Shown one piece after another: positions 53,981-63,686 of a stretch of DNA of 64,000 bases. This stretch comes from Rhizopus arrhizus (taxonomy: Eukaryota > Mucoromycota > Mucoromycetes > Mucorales > Rhizopodaceae), in NCBI GenBank assembly GCA_024220505.1, contig JAKZZE010000011.1, positions 1,488,001 to 1,552,000 on the forward strand, in the 5' to 3' direction. The notes beneath the pieces are model-generated. The model saw only the letters and a program-made list of their open reading frames with translations, searched no databases and was not told the DNA's origin. Every line of letters begins with the position of its first letter. The stretch's first letter is position 1. The position numbers and the translations under genes are program-made.

Positions 53981-56900
53981 TCACGAGGGAGACTGAGACT
54001 TGTCAAGCCAGACTTGACCTGGCGTGGGATCAGTGGTGTAGTCACCATCAGGATTGCACAACCTGTCGAAATGCCACAGAATTGTGCAGAGAGCAGACCA
54101 GAACGGAGGACAAGAAGCAGAAGGAGACAGCGGCAGTTGATTGAGGACATAGTCTATGTGGTTGCCCACATAGCTAGTCGGTGGAAATGGAAGACAAGAC
54201 CAAAGGTAGGAAGGAACCATTGTACAGAGCACAAGGTGTGAGCGACTTGTTTGACCAAGACCACAGGAGCAAGGACGAGGTTTACCAGGAAGCCATCCCA
54301 TGCGCCATCGCACTAAGCGGCTCCGGTCAGCACGGGAGGCAGGAACAAAGAGAACGGGATCAACCCGAAGTACTGGGCGACAAGCACGAATTAGTACCCG
54401 GGAGGTGGACTGGAGGAAGGTATCAAAGCATTCTTGACGATACCGACGCAACCAAGACGAGAGACGAGATGTAGATGATGAAGCATCCGGAGGGCAATCA
54501 TGAACGATACGCCGCTGCCGGAGCCGAGACAAAAGAGACAAAGGAACGGAGGATGCAAGGAGTGACAGTAGACAGTCATCAGGAAGACCAGAGACACGAA
54601 GACAGTACTTGAGCACCAGAGTATCGGCACGGAAATCCATGGATGGTAGATTACAAATGTGCCGAAGCACTACCGTGGACGAAGTTCGATGACCACCAAC
54701 GATCATCCTAAGACATCTATCCTGAACTCGGTTGAGCTCAGTGTAGTCCTTCTTGAGAAGATGAGCAATGGCTAGGCCATACTCAAGCTTCGGACGTACG
54801 AAAGAAGCGTAGAAACGAGAAGAAAGCAGCAGAGAGAAACCATTACGGTTGAGACCAATAGCGTTGAGCTGTGACATGGCAAACAAGGTACTAGAGGCGC
54901 GATGCTTGACCATAGCCGGAACAGAGATGCCTTTGCTGCAGAATGGGATACCAAGATAGATGAACTCATCTACTGAGGGAAGATCCTCATCATATAGAGA
55001 CATCCGGACAAAGCTTCTTGACGATTGTACAGGCGAGTTCAGTACAGCACATTTGGAAGGGCTCCATTTGTAACCAAGGGTGAGAGAATGGATCTGTGCT
55101 AGGTCCAACATATGCCGAACTTCGCGAGCAGACCCAACCAGTGCCACATCATCCGCATACAAAAGACAATTGATGGGAGAGGGCGATGGAGACGAGGAAG
55201 ACAAAGCAGAAGAGCCAACCAAAGGACCAAAGGGAAGACCAGGAAGAACCAGAGAACCAGGACCAGGAGGACTAGACGGAGACAAAGTGAGAACCGAAGT
55301 GGTGGAAGAGGAAGCAGCGGAACGAAGAAGAGCAGGAAGTGTATTGATATAAATGGAGTACAGGTGGGGACTTAGGACAGAACCCTGAAGCACACCTGTA
55401 CTCGGAGTGAAAGGAGTGGAGACATTGTTGTTCAGCAGGACAGACACCGAGACATCATCAAAGAGATTAGCCAGCAGCGAGACCAGACAGAAAGGAGCGG
55501 AAGAAGCGAGCATTGATTGCCATATGATACGTCTGTCGACAGTATCATAGGCGGCCTTGATATCCAAGAAAGCAACGACTGGGTAATGATTGTGACGATC
55601 GCGGTAGGCACGCATCAGGTCATGCAAGCAGAGGGCCTGATCCAACGCACTACGTTGATGTCGGAAACCACCTTGCGCAACATCCAGGGGAGGAGAGACC
55701 AGTTCAACGAACGGAAAGAGACACATTTCAAACAGCTTACGGACAATAGAAGTCAGAGAGATTGGACGGTAGTTCCCTGGCGAGGTAGGATCACCCTTCT
55801 TGTGGATGGGGACCACCTGTGCTTGACGCCAGAGAACTGGGGTATATGACCATTGGCAGCAAATGTTGAAGAGCAAAGAAAGGATGGGAGCCAGAAGAGA
55901 CTTGATAGGAAGGAGCATCTCCGTACGTAAGTGGTCAGAACCAGGAGCCTTACGCAGAGGGAGACGTCGCATCGAAGCAGAGACATCAGCGGCAGAGAAG
56001 AAAGGCGTACCAGACGTAGAAGGAGACAGATCAAAGGGTACTGAACCAGCAGCAGAGCCAAGAGGAGGAGGACGACAAGCAGGGAGACCAGCACCAGAGT
56101 ATACCGTAGCCAGGTGGTCACGCATCGCGTTTGCACCTGCAGCAGGGCCATCAGGATGAGTAAACCCAACCTGTTGGCGACGACGGTTTCGGATAGCTTT
56201 GACCTTGGACATCGCGCGCGAGAAATCACCTCGGGCTAAAGTGTCGCAGAACGCACGCCAGGATTGACGCTTCGCAGACCTGACGGCACTACGAAAGCGG
56301 TCCTGAGCGGCCTGATGTCGATCCCACCAAACAGCTTTGTCAATGCCAATGGCACGACGCCACCGTCTGTACATGTGGTCACGGACATCGGCGAGTCCTT
56401 GCAAGTGCGAGTTCCAGAAGGTCTTCCATTGAGGAGGACGAGCAGCACGAGAACCAACGGACTTGTCAAGAGCACCATAGATGGCCGCATTGAGTTCGTC
56501 GTTAAGACGGTCAATGGGTGGTATCGAGTCAGGAGGGCTGGAGCACAGCTGTTGAAGCTGGTCCACCAAAGCAGCAGAGAACGAACGGAAGGAGTCAACG
56601 TACAACTTGAGAACATCAGGTTCTTGTAAACGAGAGAGGTTCCAGAGACGACGAGCAGAAGCAGAAGGAGTGGACTGGATAGGTTGATCGACAGGGACAG
56701 AGTACTCGAAAGAAAGAGACATCAGTTTATGATCAGAGCCTAGAGAAAGATCAGTGTATACCTGGAGCTGAGGACGGTTGAGGCAAGGCAGGTTGGTAAT
56801 GAAGTAGTCGACAATACTACTCATCACACGGCCATTCCGGTACGACAGATAGGTAGGGACACCATGAGCCAAAGATGAGTTCAGGATGGACAACCCCCGT

Positions 56901-57550
56901 TCCTCAACCCAGTCCCGCAAAAGCGGTCCACGGGCGTTGGAAATGGAGTCGCCAGTGACAGCACCAAGACGAGCGTTGAGATCACCACAGATGATAGTGT
57001 CTTGAGTCAAGGGTAGCACATCCAGAGCAGCAGAAACTTCATCTTCAGACAGCGAAGGTGGTAGATATAGACAGATGAGTCGAAGGGATCGACCCACCTG
57101 TAAGCCTAGACCATACTTTGTATGAACTGGGAACGGCATCACCGGCAAAGGAAAGGAAGGAGAGACCAGAGCAGAGACACCTTGTGAACCACGAAAGTTA
57201 CCATCGACAGGAGTACCATATAAATGGAACTGTTGCCATGGAGTACGAATCTTGTTTGGCGGGAGCAGCCAGGTCTCAGTGATGAAGATTAAAGAGAACG
57301 ACTGGCAGTGACGAAGGAGATCATCGACTTTGGTAGCCTGGAGACCATTGGCATTCCACAAGCCGATGGTGAGCGGTAACGATGATGAAGAGGAGATAGC
57401 AGAACCAGGAGAACCAGTAGAGCCAGGAGAACCAAAGGAGCCATAAGAACCAGAGGAACCATGGGAACCAGAGGGAGAAGGAACGGAAGGAGTCAAAGGA
57501 GCGGAGCAGAAGTCAGAATTATAAGTTGCAGTCGTTGGACTTACACTCAT
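53981..57550 (-). CDS. LINE 1 ORF2: endonuclease and reverse transcriptase, 1189 aa
   Basis: Nicks target DNA and reverse-transcribes the element RNA there. Residues 60-280: APE-type endonuclease with Asn66 (WNANGL), Glu92 (TETW), Asp190 and Asn192 (CGDLNARLG), SDH at 272-274. RT about 530-830: RKAPGSDHLRTEM, PIHKKGDPTSPGNYRPISLT, FLDIKAAYDTVDR (661-673), GVLQGSVLSP and YADD (798-801). A C-terminal zinc motif C-x-C-x8-H-x3-C lies at 1094-1109. A Ser/Gly/Pro-rich N-terminus precedes the endonuclease. ATG overlaps the ORF1 stop as ATGA, so translation by termination-reinitiation is likely. No RNase H domain seen. Confidence 0.94.
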   Translation of the reverse strand: MSVSPTTATYNSDFCSAPLTPSVPSPSGSHGSSGSYGSFGSPGSTGSPGSAISSSSSLPLTIGLWNANGLQATKVDDLLRHCQSFSLIFITETWLLPPNKIRTPWQQFHLYGTPVDGNFRGSQGVSALVSPSFPLPVMPFPVHTKYGLGLQVGRSLRLICLYLPPSLSEDEVSAALDVLPLTQDTIICGDLNARLGAVTGDSISNARGPLLRDWVEERGLSILNSSLAHGVPTYLSYRNGRVMSSIVDYFITNLPCLNRPQLQVYTDLSLGSDHKLMSLSFEYSVPVDQPIQSTPSASARRLWNLSRLQEPDVLKLYVDSFRSFSAALVDQLQQLCSSPPDSIPPIDRLNDELNAAIYGALDKSVGSRAARPPQWKTFWNSHLQGLADVRDHMYRRWRRAIGIDKAVWWDRHQAAQDRFRSAVRSAKRQSWRAFCDTLARGDFSRAMSKVKAIRNRRRQQVGFTHPDGPAAGANAMRDHLATVYSGAGLPACRPPPLGSAAGSVPFDLSPSTSGTPFFSAADVSASMRRLPLRKAPGSDHLRTEMLLPIKSLLAPILSLLFNICCQWSYTPVLWRQAQVVPIHKKGDPTSPGNYRPISLTSIVRKLFEMCLFPFVELVSPPLDVAQGGFRHQRSALDQALCLHDLMRAYRDRHNHYPVVAFLDIKAAYDTVDRRIIWQSMLASSAPFCLVSLLANLFDDVSVSVLLNNNVSTPFTPSTGVLQGSVLSPHLYSIYINTLPALLRSAASSSTTSVLTLSPSSPPGPGSLVLPGLPFGPLVGSSALSSSSPSPSPINCLLYADDVALVGSAREVRHMLDLAQIHSLTLGYKWSPSKCAVLNSPVQSSRSFVRMSLYDEDLPSVDEFIYLGIPFCSKGISVPAMVKHRASSTLFAMSQLNAIGLNRNGFSLLLSSRFYASFVRPKLEYGLAIAHLLKKDYTELNRVQDRCLRMIVGGHRTSSTVVLRHICNLPSMDFRADTLVLKYCLRVSGLPDDCLLSLLASSVPLSLLSRLRQRRIVHDCPPDASSSTSRLSSWLRRYRQECFDTFLQSTSRVLIRACRPVLRVDPVLFVPASRADRSRLVRWRMGWLPGKPRPCSCGLGQTSRSHLVLCTMVPSYLWSCLPFPPTSYVGNHIDYVLNQLPLSPSASCPPFWSALCTILWHFDRLCNPDGDYTTDPTPGQVWLDKSQSPS

Positions 57551-58581
57551 AATTCATCGTCATAGTCAGAGCGAGTCGCATCATCCATTTCTTGGTCTTC
57601 GGATGAGCCTTGGGAGCCATGAGGAGCCATGAAGGCCTTCTTTGGAGATAAAGGCGTACCAGGACATCTGGAGAGTGCATCTTGTAAATCTTCGTCAGTG
57701 ATAAAACCTTCGTCGAGGAAGGTACGACCAACGGCAACGGCGATAGGGTGACGAAGGCGGGCAAGGCCTCTGCAGCAGCGATTACGGTGAATGTCCATAG
57801 CAATGGCAAGACGTTCAGCATTGGACTTGTTCTTGTAAGAAGGATCTGCAAGGTGGGCAGGGTCACAAGGGTTGAAGTCTTGGTACACTTGAATCTTGGC
57901 TTTGCCTAATTGAGCAAGGAGGACGTCTTTGTACTGTTCATGTACTAGGAGTCCAACGACGGACCGGGCAGGAAACGTAATGTCCAAGACACGATAAGGA
58001 TCAATGCCAAGGACTGACAAGCGGGAGCGGACATCGCGTCTCGACATGCGTCGAGATCTTGGAATGTACACATAACCAAACCCAACTGGGCCGGTTATGG
58101 GTTGAAAACCACGAGCAGCTGATTCAATAGTACGGCGTTTAGGAGCAGGCTTCTTTTTGGCAGCTTTACGGGCGACCATAGCCCAGGCGGACGCTTCAGT
58201 GCCTAATTCGGCAACTGGCATGGTGACATTTGACACAGATGTCAGCGAGTTTTCTGATGACTTACTCATGGACTGCTCGAAAGTGCTTGTAGCAACTTTT
58301 TTACTTGCGGCTGGTGTGTTTGCAGTACGTTCGATTTGATGAGAGCCTAAAAGCTCGCGAAGGCGGCGGTTTTCAAGTTCTAATTCTGAATTGCGACTTT
58401 CGAGATTAGCAATGTGCTCTTGTAATCTCTTAATTTCAGGTAGAATGGAGGAGTGTTCTTGAACTTGAGCTTTTATTTTTTCAAACTCTTGAAAAAACAA
58501 AGGTAGAAGCTGTTCATAGGTCGAAGAACTGACATTTGCAGGGGAATTGACCCCTGTTCCATGTAATTGCGAATTCGACAT
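57547..58581 (-). CDS. LINE 1 ORF1 protein, 344 aa
   Basis: Presumed RNA-binding partner of ORF2. A coiled coil covers about residues 30-95 (EIKRLQEHIANLESRNSELE), followed by a Ser/Thr/Ala-rich linker, a basic patch (KAAKKKPAPKRRT) and a compact domain (about 170-320) shared with LINE 2 ORF1: GYVYIPRSRR, RVLDITFPARSVVGLLVH, FNPCDPAHLADP. No CCHC knuckles. An in-frame stop upstream of ATG 58581 supports the start. It ends TGA 57547, overlapping the ORF2 ATG by 4 nt. Confidence 0.88.
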   Translation of the reverse strand: MSNSQLHGTGVNSPANVSSSTYEQLLPLFFQEFEKIKAQVQEHSSILPEIKRLQEHIANLESRNSELELENRRLRELLGSHQIERTANTPAASKKVATSTFEQSMSKSSENSLTSVSNVTMPVAELGTEASAWAMVARKAAKKKPAPKRRTIESAARGFQPITGPVGFGYVYIPRSRRMSRRDVRSRLSVLGIDPYRVLDITFPARSVVGLLVHEQYKDVLLAQLGKAKIQVYQDFNPCDPAHLADPSYKNKSNAERLAIAMDIHRNRCCRGLARLRHPIAVAVGRTFLDEGFITDEDLQDALSRCPGTPLSPKKAFMAPHGSQGSSEDQEMDDATRSDYDDEL

Positions 58582-58768
58582 GTCGAAATGTCAATGGTGA
58601 ATAATTATCGTAGAGAGATGAAAGTTGGCGTACTAATAGAATACGATACGGCGAATACGATGGTGAAAAAAGTAAAGATGGATCGTTTCTTGTTGTCGAG
58701 ATATTGACGATAGAAAATTGTAGAAAAATAAATACCTTGTGTAACAGTCGGAAGAGCGAAAGAAAGGT

Positions 58769-58782
58769 GCGGGTATAGCTCA
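58769..58782 (+). repeat. tRNA-derived target duplication between the two LINEs
   Basis: GCGGGTATAGCTCA, identical to 53706-53719. It marks the 5' boundary of LINE 1 and the 3' boundary of LINE 2. The second LINE therefore entered the same short target. Confidence 0.8.
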
Positions 58783-59073
58783 TGTTAAAGATTTTGTTTA
58801 TTGAGTGGCTACTGAGACTTTACTCTATGGAGCATAAGGTGTCTCGCCAGAAGTGCATAAATTTAAATAAAATTTGAAGTGGAGAAATAAAAATAAAAAT
58901 TGTAAAATAAAAAGGCGGGAGTGCAAAAAGGAAGCATTTTTCTTTTGCAAAAGAAAAAGCGAAAAAGAAATGAAATAAAAAGAAAAAAGAAATAAGAAAT
59001 AAGAAACCAAACCACACAATAGAGGCCATGAGTCCGGAGAGCAGAAGACAAGAGAAGAGATAAGATTTACACC

Positions 59074-62000
59074 TTAGGATGAGTTGTTGGAAGAAGGAGA
59101 TTGGAGCTTGTCGAGCAACAATCGTCCAGAGGTATCCGCTGCCTCATTGCAAAAACCGCCGTCAGGGTGACAGATACGGTCTATGTCCAAAAGAATAGAG
59201 CAAACTGCCGGCCACCAGACAGACCATCGTTCAGCAAGCTGAGGTGAAGGGTAGGCAGGAATGACTTTTGGCAATTGATTAATAACATAATCTAGTGGAT
59301 TAGGTCTTGAACCAGGAGAGACTTGCAGACGGGACGCAACATTAAGGCAGACGATCAGATGAGATCTGGATGCGTTCGCAGAGCCACAGGAGCAAGGAGG
59401 AGGGCGACCAGGTAACCAACCCATACGCCAGCGCAAAAGTCTACTTCGGTCAGAGTTCAACATGGGAAGAGTCAAGATAGGATCAACTCCAAGTTGTATT
59501 CGACATGCTGACAATAGTACAGGTGGTTTTGGAGCATTCAACTTTTTATGGAAAAATTGCTCTCGTAGTAGGAGTATAGATAACTTCACATTTTTGGATG
59601 TTGCAAAGTAGTCCAGTCGCTCAGAATTCGAGGAAAGGGCACCACACAATGAGGGTTTCGTCCATATAGGATTAACTCGCGTCAAGGTGGGCCAGCGAAA
59701 TCGCTTTGACTTTGGAGCAGTTTCTAGAAAAGAGAGCAGGGAGCCAAGTAGAGAATCGCTTTCAAGATGGTAAGCGCGTACAATGAACTTGAAACCGAGG
59801 ATGTGAGCTCGTTCAGTCATTGACGGCAAATTGGTGATGTGCTTGAATACCGCGGTGGAAGTGGTCTTATGGCCACCAAAGGCAATACGCAGACAGAAAT
59901 CTTGCCCTTTTTCCAGTAACTCCAGTTCTTTGACTGTGAAAAGGCATAGACATAGACCATACTCAAAGCAAGGGCGAACAAAGGTTGCATATAGTCTGCT
60001 TGAGGTGATACGAGAGAAAGAAGATGTCCGGAGACTTAGCACTTGAAGAGTGTTACGCATGGCGGCTAGACCAGAGGCGACATTGCGTTGAAGCAAGAGT
60101 TTAGTATCAATTGCACCCTTTATGGAAAAAGGAATACCAAGATACGTAAATGAGTTACTGGATGGAATTTCTGTACCATAGAGTTTGAGTGGGCGTGCAC
60201 CATGTGCGTTGGGTGGATTAAGAACGACACATTTAGCCGGATTCCAGCGGTAACCAAGAGATCGAGAGTGGTTTTCGGCTGCACGAAGTAGTCGAGGCAT
60301 GGTATCAGGTGCACCAATAATGACAACATCGTCAGCATACAGCAATGAGTTGAGCCAGAGGCCGGAATGTTCAAAACGTGGCATGGAATCAAACACACGA
60401 GACGAGGTAGGTATCGCAACAGAACGTAATACAGAGGGTAGACCATTAATGTATATTGAATACAGAAAAGGAGAGAGGATGGAGCCTTGTAAGACGCCAG
60501 TGCGAGGCCAGAACGAGTTAGAAGAGTGACCACCAAGTAGGACTTGAACACTTACATTGTCAAAGAGACTCTGTAGAATGCCAAGCATCGGTTCAGACAC
60601 ATGAGTTTCCAGTGCTCGCCAAATGACTGCACGGTCCACGGTATCGTATGCTGACTTAATGTCAAGAAAGGCCAAGACAGGAGGTTCACCAAAATGATCT
60701 TCAGCATGCTGGCGGCATAGTTCATGGAGACAGAGGGCTTGATCAAGGGCACTACGCCGACGGCGAAATCCACCTTGGACAATGTCCAAAGGAGGAGCCG
60801 AGTCTTCCAAGGAGCTTTGCAAACATAACTCAAGTAGCTTCCGCAAAATTGACGTCAGACTAATTGGCCTGAAGTTTGCTGGATCGAGGGGATCACCTTT
60901 CTTGTATATTGGAACTATCTGCGCAACGCACCATGACTTGGGGACAGAGGACCATCGCCAGCAGAGCTGATAGAGAGCTGTTAAAACAGGAACAATATCT
61001 TTCACCACTGGGAGTAGCATCTCAGTCCTCAGCTGATCCACTCCAGGAGCTTTACGTCTGGAGAGACGACGCACCAGAGCTTCACGAACTGTCTCAATAC
61101 CAATAGGGCAGGAAGAGTTACCAGTAGGATGGGGGCCATCAGGTATAGGTGGGGCTGGATATCTATTCTGAGGCAGGAAGGAGCCAGAAAAGACTTGACG
61201 AAAGTGATCAGCCATAACTTGGGCAGCCGCAGAAGTACCCTCAGGATGGGCAAATTGTGGTGTAGAGGTGCGGTTACGACGGATCTTGCGGATGATGGAC
61301 GTGGTTTCGTGGAGAGGACCAGAGGACAATTTCTGGCAGAACTGTTTCCAAGTCGCTCGGCGTCGACGTTGGAGTGCCAATTTAAATCGTCTGCAAGCAG
61401 CAGTAAAAGTGTCCCAGCGCATTGCTTTTTCTACACCAGCAGCACGTTTCCAATGTAGTCTACAGCGCTCGCGATAGTCAAATTCAAATTGTAAATCTGG
61501 TGTCCAGAACCATGCATTGTTTGTACTCTTGGGAGTACGACGGCCAACAGAATCATCAAGACAGGAGTGTATGATGTCAGTAAAGGCCGTAGCCAGTTCA
61601 TCAAAGTCTGGTTTAGAATTGTAGCTCTCCCTACATGGATCAAGAAAAGTGAGTAAATGTTCTTTAAATGGTGTCATACGCTCACTAATGAACTTCCCAT
61701 ATAAACAGTCAGGCTCTAACATTCTACTAAGATTCCACACGAGCCGTGGATGTGTTGTGGACGGTGGTGGTGAGGTGGGCAAGACGCACGACAAGGTGAC
61801 TGGATGGTGGTCAGATCCCATTGATAAGTCCTCACGAACCTGCAGCTGTGGATTGACTAGATCGTTGTAGCTGAGGAATAAGTCGATGATACTGGTATAG
61901 GCAAAGCCAGTATTCTCTCGACGAGCCTGTGAGCTGTATGTTGGGATACCAAAGGATAAGCGATGGTTCCAACAGATTAACCCTGATTCCATGATCCATT

Positions 62001-62523
62001 CCAACAATAAAGTGCCTCTGGTTGTGGTACGGTTATCTCCAAGTAAGGAGTGATGACGGGCATTGAAGTCACCGCACACAAAGGTATTTGTTTGGGAAGG
62101 ATGAGTCTGTGTAGGCAGCGACTTGAGGATCTCAATTGCCTCGGTATCATTTAAAGAGGGCGGCAGATATACACAGTGGATCAGAAAGGAAGACACTTGG
62201 CAAGATAAAACATACGGGGAGACAGATGGAAAGTGCGTAACATGGTAAGGAAATTTGGGATTGACAAGGAGTGTAATACCCATTTTACCACGATAGGTAC
62301 CTTCGACTGGCTGGCCATATGTATGATATTGTTTCCAATCAGTTGGATAGCGCAGAGGAGGAAGTAGCCATGTTTCGGTCATAAAGATCATAGAAGAAGA
62401 AAGGAGTGAATCGGTAATTTGATAAACAGCTTGACGAGCAAGACCATTTGAGTTCCATATTGTCATAGTAAGCATATTATTTAATTGGGCATAGGTTGGC
62501 ATGTTGTTATTTATCTCACTCAT
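59074..62523 (-). CDS. LINE 2 ORF2: endonuclease and reverse transcriptase, 1149 aa
   Basis: Homologous along its length to LINE 1 ORF2. Endonuclease: IWNSNGLAR (about 22-30), Glu50 in MTETWLLPP, CGDFNARHH, GSDHHPVTLS. RT: RKAPGVDQLRTEMLLP, PIYKKGDPLDPANFRPISLT, FLDIKSAYDTVDR, GVLQGSILSPFLYSIYINGL and LLYADDVVIIG. C-terminal zinc motif PCSCGSANASRSHLIVC. It lacks the long Ser/Gly-rich N-terminus of LINE 1. Start ATG overlaps the ORF1 stop (ATGA). No lesion seen; could be active. Confidence 0.94.
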   Translation of the reverse strand: MSEINNNMPTYAQLNNMLTMTIWNSNGLARQAVYQITDSLLSSSMIFMTETWLLPPLRYPTDWKQYHTYGQPVEGTYRGKMGITLLVNPKFPYHVTHFPSVSPYVLSCQVSSFLIHCVYLPPSLNDTEAIEILKSLPTQTHPSQTNTFVCGDFNARHHSLLGDNRTTTRGTLLLEWIMESGLICWNHRLSFGIPTYSSQARRENTGFAYTSIIDLFLSYNDLVNPQLQVREDLSMGSDHHPVTLSCVLPTSPPPSTTHPRLVWNLSRMLEPDCLYGKFISERMTPFKEHLLTFLDPCRESYNSKPDFDELATAFTDIIHSCLDDSVGRRTPKSTNNAWFWTPDLQFEFDYRERCRLHWKRAAGVEKAMRWDTFTAACRRFKLALQRRRRATWKQFCQKLSSGPLHETTSIIRKIRRNRTSTPQFAHPEGTSAAAQVMADHFRQVFSGSFLPQNRYPAPPIPDGPHPTGNSSCPIGIETVREALVRRLSRRKAPGVDQLRTEMLLPVVKDIVPVLTALYQLCWRWSSVPKSWCVAQIVPIYKKGDPLDPANFRPISLTSILRKLLELCLQSSLEDSAPPLDIVQGGFRRRRSALDQALCLHELCRQHAEDHFGEPPVLAFLDIKSAYDTVDRAVIWRALETHVSEPMLGILQSLFDNVSVQVLLGGHSSNSFWPRTGVLQGSILSPFLYSIYINGLPSVLRSVAIPTSSRVFDSMPRFEHSGLWLNSLLYADDVVIIGAPDTMPRLLRAAENHSRSLGYRWNPAKCVVLNPPNAHGARPLKLYGTEIPSSNSFTYLGIPFSIKGAIDTKLLLQRNVASGLAAMRNTLQVLSLRTSSFSRITSSRLYATFVRPCFEYGLCLCLFTVKELELLEKGQDFCLRIAFGGHKTTSTAVFKHITNLPSMTERAHILGFKFIVRAYHLESDSLLGSLLSFLETAPKSKRFRWPTLTRVNPIWTKPSLCGALSSNSERLDYFATSKNVKLSILLLREQFFHKKLNAPKPPVLLSACRIQLGVDPILTLPMLNSDRSRLLRWRMGWLPGRPPPCSCGSANASRSHLIVCLNVASRLQVSPGSRPNPLDYVINQLPKVIPAYPSPQLAERWSVWWPAVCSILLDIDRICHPDGGFCNEAADTSGRLLLDKLQSPSSNNSS

Positions 62524-63686
62524 AAATCATCATCAACAGGTTCACCTTCACCTGTGAGGGATTTAGAGGAAGCAGCAGAGGAAACAACAAAGGTGTCAAG
62601 CACGTCAGACATGTCAGTATCAGCTTGGGTAGTGGTAGTACCGACAGGGAGAGAAGTACTTGACGTCTTCATAATGATGGTTTTAAATTGATCATCAGTG
62701 ATCCATTGTTTGCGCATGAAATCACGAGCAACAGCAACACGAACAGATTCACGGATGTGATCAAGCGCACGGAGAAGACGAGTTTGGTGTATTTCGACAC
62801 ATTTGGATTGTCGAGCTTCCGGATCTAAATTGTTAAAAAGCGGGTTGCGCAAACGTTGGGCATCCAAAGGATCAAAATTATCAAGAGGTTTGACACCAGC
62901 TTTATCAAAAATAGATAAAAGTTCTTCCACATAATCATTGTGGATGAGGAGCGCAACAACATGGTTGTCAGGGAAGTGTACATCCAATACACGAGCATTA
63001 TTGATTTTAAGCTTACGTAACTTGGTACGAAGACTAGAAATAGCCTCCCGATACCGACTTGGTAGGTAGATGTACTGGTACCCATGTGATTCTGATACCG
63101 TAGTGAAAGTACGAGTAATTGCCTGAAACTGTCGAGGTGTGATGCGACGAGTCCGCTTTGCCTTAGGTGTCTTAGGTGGTGTGGGGGCATGCTTACCCTT
63201 AGCTGCAACAGAGGCAAAAGAGATAGCAGAAGATTGGGTCGACTCTTCCGTTGTACTATTTTTGTTTACTATGGCAGAGGCATATTTTGAAGCTTCAGTG
63301 CCTTGTGTAGAGCTGGATGTGGGTGCCAAAACAGGAAACTCTACAGAGGTCGTAGATTGTTTCTCCAGTTCCTGGATTCTGATGTTGGCAGAATTCAATT
63401 CAGCACGCAAGCGCTGGTTTTCTGCCACCAGATGTTCTAATTGGGATAGGCGGTCGTCATACTGGCGGAACCTATCCAAAATTGTGGAAACCCAATTAGG
63501 TGGTGGTGCATGTGTTTCTTCAGCCTGTGGCTGTGCAGATTCAACCGAGAGGGAAAAATTTTCAGTGCTCTTTACAGTTGCATGTGTTGCTACCTGAGGA
63601 AGCATAGTGATTCCAAAGTTCATGTTGCTGGGAATGTTGAAATTGTGTTCCGGTAGAGCTGTAATGGCGTTCTTTTTTGGTGCCAT
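62520..63686 (-). CDS. LINE 2 ORF1 protein, 388 aa or longer
   Basis: Coiled coil around residues 75-115 (RLSQLEHLVAENQRLRAELN), linker, basic patch (KTPKAKRTRRITPRQFQ), then the domain shared with LINE 1 ORF1: GYQYIYLPSRY, RVLDVHFPDNHVVALLIH, FDPLDAQRLRNP. No zinc knuckle. ATG 63686 is the first in the window, but the same frame stays open to 64000 without a stop (Ser/Thr-rich, e.g. ETPSKRLFSDRTPPLL), so the true start may lie beyond the edge. Confidence 0.86.
   Translation of the reverse strand: MAPKKNAITALPEHNFNIPSNMNFGITMLPQVATHATVKSTENFSLSVESAQPQAEETHAPPPNWVSTILDRFRQYDDRLSQLEHLVAENQRLRAELNSANIRIQELEKQSTTSVEFPVLAPTSSSTQGTEASKYASAIVNKNSTTEESTQSSAISFASVAAKGKHAPTPPKTPKAKRTRRITPRQFQAITRTFTTVSESHGYQYIYLPSRYREAISSLRTKLRKLKINNARVLDVHFPDNHVVALLIHNDYVEELLSIFDKAGVKPLDNFDPLDAQRLRNPLFNNLDPEARQSKCVEIHQTRLLRALDHIRESVRVAVARDFMRKQWITDDQFKTIIMKTSSTSLPVGTTTTQADTDMSDVLDTFVVSSAASSKSLTGEGEPVDDDL

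Larger units (their letters stand above)
53724..58768 (-). mobile_element. LINE 1: complete APE-type non-LTR retrotransposon
   Basis: About 5.0 kb on the minus strand: short 5' UTR (58768-58582), ORF1, ORF2, 3' UTR (53980-53724) with AATAAA just before the 3' end. GCGGGTATAGCTCA occurs on both sides (53706-53719 and 58769-58782), a 14-bp target duplication made of the tRNA start. Both ORFs appear intact, so the element is young. It is GC-richer than the R sequence beside it. Confidence 0.88.
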
